Of a DNA stretch of 64,000 nt, positions 47,503 through 58,320 are shown piece after piece. The stretch is from Pseudisothecium myosuroides (Eukaryota; Streptophyta; Bryopsida; Hypnales; Lembophyllaceae), in assembly GCA_951799445.1 (NCBI GenBank), contig OX637296.1, positions 1,178,001 through 1,242,000 on the forward strand, in the 5' to 3' direction. Numbering within the stretch: position 1 is the first letter of the stretch; the number at the start of each line of letters is the position of its first letter. The notes below the pieces were generated by a model that had not been told where the DNA came from, made no database searches, and saw nothing but the letters and a program-made list of their open reading frames with translations. Made by a program: the position numbers and the translations under genes.

Positions 47503-48980
47503 GTCCTATACACGGAGGTCGGGGGTCGTACGGCGACTGGTGGGTGCTCAGGTTGAGGTACACAGTTCAATAGGAGGGAAACGTGGTGAGGCAACCGTAG
47601 AAGATCTAATATTGTTAGCGTGGAAATTGAAGCACTGGATAGACGCTGATGTTCATATTCATCGAATCCATTTAACGGGATTGTTCTCATTTGAACCGCG
47701 CATGGGACCTGGATACTTCAGATTGGTGTGAAAGCACATTGCATGCTACTGGGGGTTCCTTTGTGGACCTTCCAAGCGCGATTGCGCTGTTGAGTTGCCT
47801 GTGACTCAGCCTGTCGGCAGAGTTCTCAGCTCTAGTTGCGTGGTGTCAATTGCTGTTTGTTATGCTTGTAACCAGGGCCAACGGGAATATGCTTTTTGAC
47901 TATATGCAACCTGCTTGGCTTCGACAGTTCTTAAACCCTTAAGGACCAATATCATTTCCTCCTGGTCAAAACATCGTTTCTGAGTTTAATGTAGCCTTTT
48001 TTAACCCTTAAAACGTTCGTAATGACACCACCGTAAGGGCAGTATACGGTGTAGGGGGGGAATAACCCTGGTGGTTTTCTTAATCGACAACGGCCGATGG
48101 GAGGCAGTGCCCACGGAAGATCACGGAAAATATGGCGGCACGTACACCGATCTCATTTTTGGAGACGTTCGCAGTGTCAGCTGTGTCAGTTTTGCAAGTT
48201 CCTAAATTCGTGCGGGCACCGCGGAAAGATCCATGCGATGAAGGTGTTGGAGGACCCTCACAGAATCCCTTCTAGTTTTGCGAACGATCCAATTGGAGAT
48301 TTCGGGATGAAAGGCATACGATTGAGATGGCGATGGTTTTGGCGCGAGGAGGCTGGACATTGGCGGCAATGCTGAACTGGGCGCAACACTCCCGCCGCCG
48401 GCAAGAACGCTTTCTGCGCACGGGATTGTAACCCCATCTCAACAGCTTGACCCTCCTCAATTGCGTGTACATGGAAAAGATCGCCGTGGACTATCTTCTA
48501 TATATATCATGGCCCCCAATCTGAAAAGAAAGTGCACCAAATTGATTTCTTCACACTCCAGCACTTCAGAAACAGCGATCCCCAAATTCAACACATCTCA
48601 TACAACAATGTCAGCCTACTTAACCCCCCCATACACACTTGAACTCATCACGCGGATCAAGCATTGCCGCTGTGCTCGTCCACCCAACTGAATGCAGGCG
48701 CTTCTACGGGCGTTGCCAACGCACACTCTGCGGACATACATTAAAAGCTGAAAATAACAACCACAACGTTGTCTACCGCCAAACAACACTGCAAAATCCA
48801 GTTTCAAGGCGGTGTTGGGGTTGATTATGGGGGGCTCAATGTCCAAAAACAAGTGGTGCCACAGATTCAGAAGCTGCAGGTTCGGACCACACAGGGACTG
48901 TACGCACTGTGCTCGGTAATGTAAAAGCGCTTCCGACTCTAGCCATTACCGGTATAATCACTGTGCTCACTGTGCTCGGT
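47503..48980. other. Intergenic DNA downstream of aconitase, no gene recognised
   Basis: The first few hundred bases should include the aconitase 3' UTR. Around 48.1-48.6 kb the composition is coding-like and short frames are open on both strands (for example + 48097-48375), but I recognise no domain and no splice chain. A tatatatat run sits at about 48501. The motif cactgtgctcggta occurs at 48907 and 48967. Confidence 0.45.
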
Positions 48981-49350
48981 ATTAGAGCATCGCCACCCTT
49001 GCCCTGGATTGCCCCCGGGCCGCTCAAATCCAGGGCCCGTGCTCTAAAATTGCCCCCACTCTTGCCCCCAAATCCAAAAGTTAAAGCCCGGCCCCGCTCA
49101 AATATGTCATCAACCCGCAATCCTCATGGGCTGCAATCCTTCTCCAAGCTTGGATTCTCCTTGTCTGACAATGTTTTTGTCTCCTTTTAGAAAAGTTGGA
49201 GCACTATAGCAATTCCCACCAATGAGAATGCAAAGGTATTGGAAATATGGAGAGCAAGGGTGGGGAAGGTGGAGCCGGGAAGGAGAATGGAGCCCGCAAC
49301 AAGCCATTTGGCGAGGCGATTTTTCAGAGGAAGAGTGGCGATGCTCTAAT
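48981..49350. mobile_element. 370-bp GC-rich TIR element
   Basis: Exact 16-bp terminal inverted repeats, attagagcatcgccac (48981-48996) and gtggcgatgctctaat (49335-49350). GAGCATC-type ends are common in plant PIF/Harbinger-like MITEs, which target TWA sites, but TTA and TAA here may be part of the inverted repeat, so the superfamily is uncertain. The interior is rich in cccc and gccc runs and has no coding frame. It lies about 300 bp upstream of the TATA box of the GeBP-like gene. Confidence 0.8.
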
Positions 49351-49641
49351 GAAGCAGCGATTCAAAGTATACAGCACAACATCAATCGCCCCTGTCAACG
49401 ACGAATAACACAGCCTCCACCGCCGCCCACCCCTTCGCGCTGCATTGCAGTGCCCGCGCGTTCCCAATGGAACAGACGCGTCACGGAACCAAGCTCCCGC
49501 GCGGGGCTGCGAGTACGCCACCGCGAACGCTGGAGAGCGTCAGGGTTGAAGGGCACCCTTCCTGCACCCGCGCGCACCTCGCCCCCGCAGATGACCAGCC
49601 GGCCCGCCAGAACGCAGTCGGCTCTTGAATCCCGGCCCGGC

Positions 49642-49669
49642 TTAGGGTTGTAGGGTTTAAGCCTATATA
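49642..49669 (+). promoter_or_regulatory. Core promoter of the GeBP-like gene (telo-boxes and TATA)
   Basis: Two telo-box-like motifs, TTAGGGTT (49643-49650 area) and TAGGGTTT (49651-49658), stand just before a TATATA box at 49664-49669. C/T-rich sequence follows from about 49670, so transcription would begin near 49695. Telo-boxes are frequent in promoters of growth-related plant genes. The start site is inference. Confidence 0.6.
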
Positions 49670-49694
49670 CCTCTCTACTCTCTTCACGCATCCC

Positions 49695-50475
49695 TCGCTC
49701 CGGCCGCGCGCTCCGTCTCTGCCCAACCCTTGCTGTTTTCTGCTCGCGCTGGTGCCTGCTGTGCTTGTCCCCACTTCGTCGTCACGCTTGTCACGCGACG
49801 CGCCGCGCGCTACTTGCTGCGTGCGAAGTTGAGTTTTTTGCCGAAGCCGTTGGGGTTTGTTTTGCTTCGCGTCTTTCGCTTTCAGGTATGTCCGCCTTGA
49901 TCAGGGCTCCCTGGTCTTGCTAGTTTGTCAGTATGAGAGTTTTGGTCTTTACGGCTTGATGTAATGAGGAGTTGCGTCATGTGTGTTTGGTTGAAGGATG
50001 GAAGCTCCTGGTTAGTGTTTTTATATGAAATGGTTGTGTTGCTTACATCTTGAGATTGTTGTGGAGTGGTTTATCTGAGGTTTAGGTGGTCCGGTTGATG
50101 CTATGGTCTTTGTTTGGTCATGGAATACAGTCGGGACGGGGTTTTCTCTCTTTCTGATCTGGAGTGTTCGCATGTGCTCGGGTTTTGAGAGTTCGTGACA
50201 TTTTGTTTGAGTATGTCCACAGGCGTCTCCTTGAGGAATGGAAGCTCTTGTGGAAGTCTTCTACATGAGATTGTGCTGTGTAAAGTTTCTTTTGTGTAGT
50301 ATTTGGTATTTGTTTGGTTGTGGAAGTTGCTGTTAAGAAGCTCTGACTTTTTATTTCCCTGAACTGTGGCGTTTGTGTCTTCTTGGATTGGAGAGTTGCG
50401 TCGACTTTTCACCGTGCCTTGTTATATCTGTTGTGGAAGTATTTCTAACTAACTCTGTTCGCTCTATCTGTACAG
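49695..50475 (+). other. 5' UTR exon and 5' UTR intron of the GeBP-like gene
   Basis: A GC-rich leader runs to a donor at 49885 (ttcag/gtatgt). The intron is T/G-rich and ends at an acceptor at 50475 (ctgtacag), two bases before the start codon at 50478. Splicing removes about 590 bp. The frame open upstream of 50478 lies inside this intron and should not be translated. Confidence 0.6.
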
Positions 50476-50477
50476 CC

Positions 50478-53400
50478 ATGCACAAGAACGCAGTGCCACC
50501 GAAAACTAAAGCTCCCCCCTCGGATTCCTCAGAGGAGGAGACAGGGAGCAGCGACGAGGAAACTGAGGATGAGGATCTGGTTGAGGGAGGATCTGGCTTC
50601 GAATCTGGAAGCGATGAAAGCACCGACACTACAAAAAACAAGCCAATCAGCGTATTACCGTCAAGGCAGCCAGTATGATTTATTTCACTTCCTTTTATTG
50701 TACCAGTTTGTATTGTACCAGCTTGAGGAATTTTTATCTTAGTCACCTTGCTCTCATGGTTTCTATGTTTCGAGCGGACTGGTGCTATTTTTGTGTTAAT
50801 ACATTTTCGTACCATATTTTGAATTTGGCCGTTCGTTTGTCATTGTTGTTGAGCAGTCAACTGTCAAGGCTGCTGCTCCTGCCTCGGCCCTTGGATTTCC
50901 CACGAAGAGGACCCGACTGTCCATTGGGAAAGAGGATGAGACAAGAAGTAAAAGAAGCAAGCCTGAAGTGTCAACCCCTGCACCAAGAGCTGCACTGAAG
51001 GTAATTAGATATGCCTCTGCTTTTCATATTGTTGATCTGGTCATCTCTCGCAGTTGCTTTGGGGAGTGAATTTGGCATTGGAACTGATTTCAAGATGAAG
51101 GATGAGATGTTTTGATTTTTTACGTGTGATCACCTGTTCCATGTTGTGGGCAATTCTATTTCCTGGTGTTGTTTATGTCATTCTTGAGAACCTCTTTTTC
51201 CACCCCTCTGCAAGGACGTCTGTTTTCCTCCCCCTAGCGTTGTCACGTTTTGGTTTATTTAGAAATTACTATTTCAGTAAGTCATTTTTTCTGGTGTATG
51301 ATTTAATTCTCCGTGGGTGATCGGTTTACACCGAAATATTGCTTTCGATACTGGGAACTGGATTCGTTTGTGTTGTTGTGACTTAAACTGTACTAATTGA
51401 GTTGTTAATTACCTCACCTCTTCATGAGTTCTTTGCTCATTGTGTTGTTGCTACTTGATTTCTAGGCGGTTACCCAGCAGTCGGGAAAGGAAAGAGCAAC
51501 CAAGGCAGAAAGAGGCAAGCCGACACCACCTGTGAAAGAGAAATCATCGACAGCCGAGAGAAAGTCTCCTTCTAAGAGGAAAACCACAACTTCTGCGCCC
51601 AAGACGAGCGTGTCGAGCAGGTCTGAGGTGAGTATATCGCTAAATTCCCTGCAGTGGAAGATGTACTCGTCTGGCAGAGATTGCTGGTTGCTTGTGCTAT
51701 CTGAAGTATGGTTTGAGACGATAGAGTGCACACCTTTAGTCTTTAACTTATCCACACTAGGATATGTAGCATTTTCTGCAGATCTTCGATGTATTTTGCT
51801 CCTACTATATTCGTTTAGTTTAAAAAATGGTCATTACTTTTTGCTTACAGGATAAGACACCACCGAAATCAAAGAGTTTGTCTCAACCATGGTCACCGGA
51901 AGAAGAGTTGGCTCTGTCAAGGGAACTCCAAAGGGACCGAGTCAATGACCTGTATGGATCAAGCCTGCCATCTTCTCGAGCGAACCCATATTGGGAGACG
52001 CTTATGAACCGATTGTCCTTTTTGGATAAGTACGAGAAGGAGCAAAAGATTGAGAGACTTTGTGAGAAGATCAGGCGCATGAGAATGCGTTATGAGTCTC
52101 TCATTACCCGCCTCGGTGGGGGTGAGACGAGTGTTTACAAGAGTTTGCATGAAGCGATTTTGTGGCGAATTTGGCATACCATTTGGGGTCCAGAGAAGGT
52201 TAGCTATGAAACTGTTTTGTGAGGGTGTGTTTATTCTTGTCTTCGATTAGCATGTTGTGTAAGACTTGTGGTGCAGTTATTTGTTGGCTCATTAGTGACA
52301 TCTTGTTGTGTATGAAATGATTTCTGGGGATTTTGAGTTCCTTTCGTGTTCTCTAGTTCTACAAGACCTTTGCAATTTTAGTTCCATAGTATGTGAGTTT
52401 TTCTCCTCACTTACCGGTCAAGTTGTCATGTTCTTTTATCTGATGTCTTGTCAGGCCACTCCGGAAATGCTGGATGGCGTCGACGGAGACCACGAGGAAG
52501 AAGAGGACGGTTCTGGTCCGAAAGGATCTGAGGAAGACAATGAGGAAGACATTGTGCCGGTTCAGGTCAGAGGACGTCAAGCTGCGGTTGGTAGAACCTC
52601 TGCGAAGAAGAAAGTGACTAGCAAGGAAGTGGCGGTTCTTGATGGAAATATTTCCGATGAGTCTCCAGTGAAGACCACACCAGCTTCCGCTTCCGGGGCA
52701 GGGAAGCAAGGTCCATCGTTGAAATCTGTTCCAACGAAGGGTCCTGCCATTTCTGCAGTGGATGTAGATTCTGGAAGAAATACTTCACGTGTTGCAGTGC
52801 AAAATGGTGCCGAAGGTGGTCATGCTGTAACTCCGGAAATGGCAGAGAAATCTGTGTTAAAAGTAAGTGATGAGATGCGTGCTGAGAATCTTGCCTTGCT
52901 CCGCGATATGAGGGGCACCTGTGTTAAGATGGTCGAGGAAGCCAAGGCTCAAAGCCTTCTCTTAACTGAAAAGATCCTGGAAGAAACTCGTGTGAAGACG
53001 ACTCAAATAGTAGAGGAGGCAAGAGAGAAGAGCGGTTTGATCATGGACGAGTTAGGCTTGGTGGTTGAAAGGTTGGGCACTTTTGCTGGACAGAGTGGGG
53101 AAAGAAGTGGTTCACTTGGCGGACATTGGGGCGACATCCATGATAATCCCTTTCAAGGTATGGTGTTTGTTTTTCAGTGCTCGACTTTTGACTTTAGGGT
53201 TACATTTTATTGGATTTTCTTAGTGTTCGTGCACTTTTGCCTTTCTTTTATATGATTCTCTCCAATGACGCGTTCTCACTCTTATCGGTGTCGTGGTATG
53301 TTGAAAGTTTAACAAGTGTTTGAAGAAATGATTTTTGGGTTCGAAAATGATTCGTCACTTTTTTGGTAAATTAGTGAAGACCTTTAACAGAACTGCTGAT

Positions 53401-53618
53401 ATCTCTTGTCAACAGGCATGGGTCCCCTTGGTGGTGTTAAACTACCTCCCGGCGATCCAAATGATGTGAAGTGGCGGGAGCAAAGTGAGGCCGAACAAGG
53501 CCTGATTATCCAGAGGTTACAGCTAGTGCAAGACCAGGCTCGAATCCAGGGTGAAGGAATTCGACTAAAGTTAAATATTCAAAAGCAGCAGGCTGCAGCA
53601 CTAGGCAAGCAGGCCTAG
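50478..53618 (+). CDS. GeBP/storekeeper-like (DUF573) transcription factor, 6 coding exons
   Basis: A plant DNA-binding protein of the GLABROUS1-enhancer-binding family, expected in the nucleus. Exons: 50478-50672, 50857-51000, 51466-51627, 51851-52198, 52455-53157, 53416-53618; all GT-AG and in phase, 584 aa. The N-terminus is acidic and Ser-rich (EEETGSSDEETEDED), followed by Lys-rich linkers (KRTRLSIGKEDETRSKRSK) as in Arabidopsis GeBP. Exon 5 (residues 168-283) holds the DUF573 domain: W181 in QPWSPEEELAL, YWETLMNRLSF, LCEKIRRMRMRYESL and HEAILWRIWHTIWG. After it come an acidic tract (DGDHEEEEDG), a Ser/Thr/Lys-rich linker and a long predicted coiled coil (about 420-490, EEAKAQ, EETRVKTTQIVEEAREK), then a Gln-rich helix at the C-terminus. 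The C-terminal part after DUF573 is longer than in typical Arabidopsis members. Start chosen as the first ATG after the 5' UTR intron. Confidence 0.88.
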
Positions 53619-54060
53619 TCTTTTTTATCCTTTTTGTGGGATGTATAGTGACGAACCTACATCATCCTGTTTGAGCGATTAAAGTGAACCGACCCGGATG
53701 ATACTTGGACCTGTAATGCTAAACTTTTTTGTAGTCTAATATCCTTATCAAGGAACAATAGTCATGTAGTTGTTTTTGATACGATAGTTCGAAAGATAGG
53801 TTTCAGTGTCATTGCTTTTCTCGCATCAAAAGCAGGCGTGATGGCTAAAGCGATCGTCTAGGGCTACTTGATCGCCATTGTAAATCCTTGAGCAACTTTT
53901 ATTTTTTGTTTTTACCTTCCGTTCGTGTATTCCATATTTCCAGCTTCGTGAAAGATGAGTCTTTGTACCTCGAATCCACTTTTCCACAGTGTTGAAGTCT
54001 CTTTAGATTCTGCACGTAAATTCTGATTAAATTTTCATATTTCACATAAATAAAGTACTT
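53619..54060 (+). other. 3' UTR of the GeBP-like gene
   Basis: T-rich sequence follows the TAG at 53616-53618. An AATAAA signal is present at 54049-54054, the first clear one downstream, which would give a 3' UTR of about 450 nt. Confidence 0.45.
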
Positions 54061-55408
54061 AATGTGGGAGATGTGTCCGCTTGATCAGAATAAAACGTTG
54101 ATTCCAGAAGGTCGACCGGACGTCACCTTTGCTGTGAACAGAAGTTACAGAATATGTTTCTCCAGAAGTGGAGGCTGTTACGTGATAACCAGTGTGGTTT
54201 TTCCTCAATTTAACGCTGTCTCTCATCAAAGACTTCGCTTATGTACTGGATGAGGAGATAGTTGACGAGGTCTACTATACTTTACTCGGCCGCCGCGGTA
54301 GAGTGTACGCAAGGCATTCCTCATATTCTGGACCGACGAGCGAGCGGGATTTGGACATTTCTGTTTCGTGGATTTTGTGTTTCGGCCAGGGGTCTCCATC
54401 AGTGAGCGCGGTGAATTTCCATGCAGTTTGTTTTTGGGTGGTACTTGGGCTTATGTTTTGCAGTTTGGTTCGTAGCATGATTTTGGACAGAGATTCGTGT
54501 AGGTTTGTAACGTATCGCCGCCGGACTCGGCATTGCTATAGACCACCCGAAGGTGGCGGAGATAGTGTATTTTGCTTGCTTACCTTCGCTGTCGTCGTGC
54601 TGAAATGAAATGTGAGAAGCGGTGCGTGGACGGAGGGCATTGTACTGTCGCTGTACGCTTCGAATTTATCGTTGGGGCCTACATCCGCCTTGGAGGACAA
54701 CCTGTCGCTGGTGGATCGGATAGGTTTCGAGAAGAAGTCCGTGGTGGAAGGTTTCGAGGAGCTTGACTGTGATTAGCAGGAAATGTGAGCAAAGGTATTG
54801 ACTCGGCCATCCTTTGTCGTATGGTGGCCCGCCCGCGTTACGCTGCTGTTTGGGAAGCGTTGGGCAGCCTGGCGGCATCTGGAAACTGTTTGAATCTTGA
54901 CTAGTGCGAGAGTGGAGGTTGAACATGAGGTCGCTCGTTTAGTAGCGAAGGAGACAATGAGAGGTTGGAGCTTTGGACAAGCAGGCAACATGCAGGTTGG
55001 TAGCCGCCTTGGTAGTTTCGATGGCGGAAAGGAGAGTTGATTGGGGCAGGTGCGCTTCAGTTTCTTCCTGTTACTGAGTAATTGTAATTATGTGGGCTCT
55101 TCCCTCCAAGTATGTGAAGGCTGTTGCACGGACGAGGATTGACTTCGCACCAGTCGTCACAACCTTCGGGTTCGGCAATTCTCTCTCGTCCAGTTTAGCG
55201 TTGTTTGTGATGACTGCCCTAGAATCTGTCAATCGTTTTCAGTTTGAGTCTTTTGTTTCCGGCAGTCCCGCAAGATGTTCACTCCTTATATCACAACTGG
55301 AAAGTAGAATGCTCTGAAGGGGTCGACGTGCTCCTGGTTTCTTTTGTATGTGGGACGGATGTCTGAAACTCTCTTTTCTTACACTGTTGGGTGCTATGGT
55401 TTTTTCAG
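54061..55408. other. Intergenic or degenerate 5' part of the MAPKKK pseudogene
   Basis: Moderate GC, with many open frames on both strands (longest 138 codons, + 54192-54608) and no recognisable domain. The N-terminal part of an ANP-type MAPKKK would be expected somewhere here, but I could not match any of it. Confidence 0.35.
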
Positions 55409-56379
55409 TCGCCTGTGGTCGAGTGTACATGGGCCTGAATCTGGACTCTGGTGAACTTATCGCAGTCAAGCAGGTATGCATTGCGCAGGACAACATTACC
55501 AAAGTCAGCATATCCGGGAACTAGAGGAAGAGGTGAAGCTCCTGCAGAACCTCTCTCATCCCAAAATTGTTCGCTACCTGGGCACTGCACGAGAGGAGGA
55601 AGCTCTGAACATCTTCCTTGAATTTGTTCCCGGAGGATCCATCGCCTCACGCCTTGGCAAGTTCGGCTCGTTTACGGAGACTGTCATTCGAATGTATACC
55701 CGTCAACTGCTCCTGGGACTGGAATATCTCCATAGCAACCACATCATGCACCGGGACATCAAGGGTGCGAACATTCTGGTTGACAACAAAGGATGCATTG
55801 AGCTTGCTGGCTTCGGTGCATCTAAGAGTCGTCGAGCTCGCTACAATTTCCGTAGCATAATCTATGAAGGGGACCCCCAAGTGGATGGCCCCTGAGGTCA
55901 TTCGGCAAACTGGACACAACTGGCAAGCTGATTTGTGGAGTGTCGGATGTACCGTCATAGAGATGACGACTGGCAAAAAACCCTGGAGTCCGCAATTCCA
56001 AGAAGTTGCGGCTCTTTTTCACATTGGCACCACCAAGTCGCACCCTCCTATTCCTGAGCATCTGTCCGCTGATGGAAAAGACTTCCTACTGAGATTTGTT
56101 ACAGAGAAAGCCTCGCCTGAGGCCGTTGCTGGTGAAATGTTGAAGCACCCGTTTGTACAGGATTACGAAATACACAATGGACAGGAAAGTGTTGAAGGTC
56201 GTCAAGTACTGGAAAAGCATTTACAGCCCACCAACGATGGATGCAGTGTCACGACGTCAATGTCTCTGCGCAATTCCTGGAGGGGTTCCTTCAGGCAGAA
56301 TGGTTTGGGATCATTTGCTGTCCTTTCGCATGGGGGGAGCTTTTTTGCGTTGATTATCATTGTTTATGACATTGTATGA
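55409..56379 (+). pseudogene. Decayed ANP/NPK1-type MAPKKK kinase domain
   Basis: The sequence follows plant ANP/NPK1 MAP kinase kinase kinases through the kinase domain: [129 protein letters not shown] and EMLKHPFV. Lesions: a frameshift near 55505 before HIREL; the DFG motif reads GFG (Asp to Gly, about 55809), removing the Mg-binding residue; a frameshift just after ASK (about 55830); an in-frame TAA at 55858-55860 in [19 protein letters not shown]; and two compensating frameshifts at about 56092-56140 that scramble the RxRP segment. The Gly-loop Phe is Cys (ACGRVY). No regulatory C-terminus follows. Introns are absent within the 700-bp kinase stretch. A ttttttcag just before 55409 looks like a retained acceptor. 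Confidence 0.85.
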
Positions 56380-56399
56380 ACATTTTTTCAGAGAACGAC

Positions 56400-58320
56400 G
56401 AATACTCTTTTCCAGACCATAATAGTGAAACTTATTCATACGGATTTTACTCGAAGTTTGAAAGGTAGCTTACGATCTTGTGTAGCTTACGATCTTGCGT
56501 GGAGCCAGTGTTGAGGGCTGGCTGGTTGCCACACCACAGCAAAACTTTATCTCGTTTGGGCTTTCGCATGCAGAACCCGGATGAGATGGTTTGTACCGTG
56601 CTAGACTTGCCTCGGAACGGGGAATATAATCCATGTAATAGTAATGGAAATCGGCATACTCACTTCTTTGGTTGTCCCTAGTATCTTACTCTTGCCGCAC
56701 TTGGAATAGTTCTTCTGGTAGTTGTCGTTAGAAACTCATAAGTTGAGTGCAAAATTGACCTACTTGTATAATGCTGGCGGCCCGTAGGTCTGCCACACAT
56801 TAGACTTAATCGCAAAGTTGTCCTGTGTTTGTGAACCTGTGTCAGAGGAAGGTTTAACTAGGAATAGAACAAAACAAACATGGCACCAAACTCAATCAGA
56901 CTTGAGTTTGGATGCTCTAGGGAGTTTGGTCCTTTGTTTTTCCAGAATTTGGCTCCTAGTCCTGCGTTTGTGCACTTTCTGATTAACTCTATTGAGCTGA
57001 AACTTAATGAATGATAGAAAACATAGTCTGGCAAAAAATTATAAAATACTAAAAAATGAACTTTTAAAAAATTAAAAAATCAACATCAAGCATATGATCC
57101 ACAAGATTTTTTGGTATGAGCTCTTACAATTTTATCATCAAATGGGAAAATATGGCCATACATTACATTCTTCCAGCCAAAACCTTAAGCCCCAAAAGTC
57201 CCCATGTGCCAAGAGTACCTTTCGAGGGGGTACCTATGATCTCAATGCTTACAAAGATACTTTGGAACTTTTTTTAAGATAGGAAACCTGATCAGCTTTC
57301 TAGGAATATAATTTTTATGATAATTGATTTTTGGAAGCAAAAGTTATGCCACAATAAGCCTATAGTAGGCAAGGATGGGCAGCAAAGAAACACTAAAAAA
57401 ACTTGAAATGACTTTTTTTAAATATATTTCTTATAGATTTTATTTTTGTCTATGGAAAGATTGATTCATTCCATTTGGATAAGTGATGTGAAAGTTATAA
57501 AGCTTCTTGTTTTGAAGGCAATCTTAGCAAATTTTTGAGAAAATAAAGTATTGGACCTGTTTATGAATTTATGAATTTAATTTTAACAATTTAAAAAATA
57601 TATATATATAGTTTGCTTTCTGAAACATTCTCACCATTGGGATTGATGTGTTTCTATATCATTTTAGAACTATCAACAATTTTGTGTTTCCATATCATTT
57701 TAGAACTATCAACAATAAGTGATGGGTTTTGACCCAAAAACACCCCAAAATAATGTTTCATACCTTTGAAAAAAATGCAAAAAGAAGCTATTTTTGTGGA
57801 CTTTTACACCACATGAAAATAAGTATTTTTACAAATTCATTTGGATAGTAGCTATAAGTCTACTAGAAGACAATTTTCTCTAAATTTCAGCTCAAAATTC
57901 ATTTTTCTGGGTTTAAAAAAGTGCAAAATATCCCTAAATCACCCATTGTGAGAAATTATCGGGGCTGTTTAAAAGTAGTAAATTATTTTTGAAAAGTCTT
58001 GAAAAATTGGAAAAGGTGTGTGATGGTTATGAGTAGCTCTCCTATAAATTTTGAGTCATTTGGAGCTAAAACACAAAAGTTATGGCCAAAAAAAAATCAA
58101 AAACTAAGGTGTGACAAAACGCTTTAAGTGTTTCTTGCATTCACCCTAGAATCAAAGTTTGTGAAATTTCTTCCAAAAATGTTTGTACTAGTCTAATACA
58201 AGATCCTACATTTGGATATGCAAAAAAACAAATGTTTAAATTTTTTGTTGTTTGCATTAAAAATGGCAATTTTGAGTGGTTTTTTGACAAGACAGTGACC
58301 TCAAGACTTTAGAGGTTAAT
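56400..58320 (-). repeat. Family B repeat, inverted and with internal insertion
   Basis: From about 57260 the minus strand carries Family B blocks: AAAAGTTATGCCACAATAAG (57340), GAAAGTTATAAAGCTTCTTG (57490) and a TTTGCTTTCTG block (57610). At 57720-58140 a different AT-rich segment interrupts, with its own AAAAGTTATGGCC (58075). The family resumes with ggatatgcaaaaaaacaaat (58214) and the terminal ctttagaggttaat (58308-58321). 56.40-57.25 kb holds the end of the kinase relic and unassigned DNA. Boundaries are rough. Confidence 0.55.

Noticed and set aside
47025..47690. 221-codon open frame on the minus strand
   Set aside because: It is antisense to the last aconitase exon, whose plus-strand reading is certain; the minus product has no recognisable domain.
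52308..52454. Upstream extension of GeBP exon 6 as a separate start
   Set aside because: It lies in a T-rich intron ending in ttgtcag at 52454; exon 5 joins exon 6 in phase.
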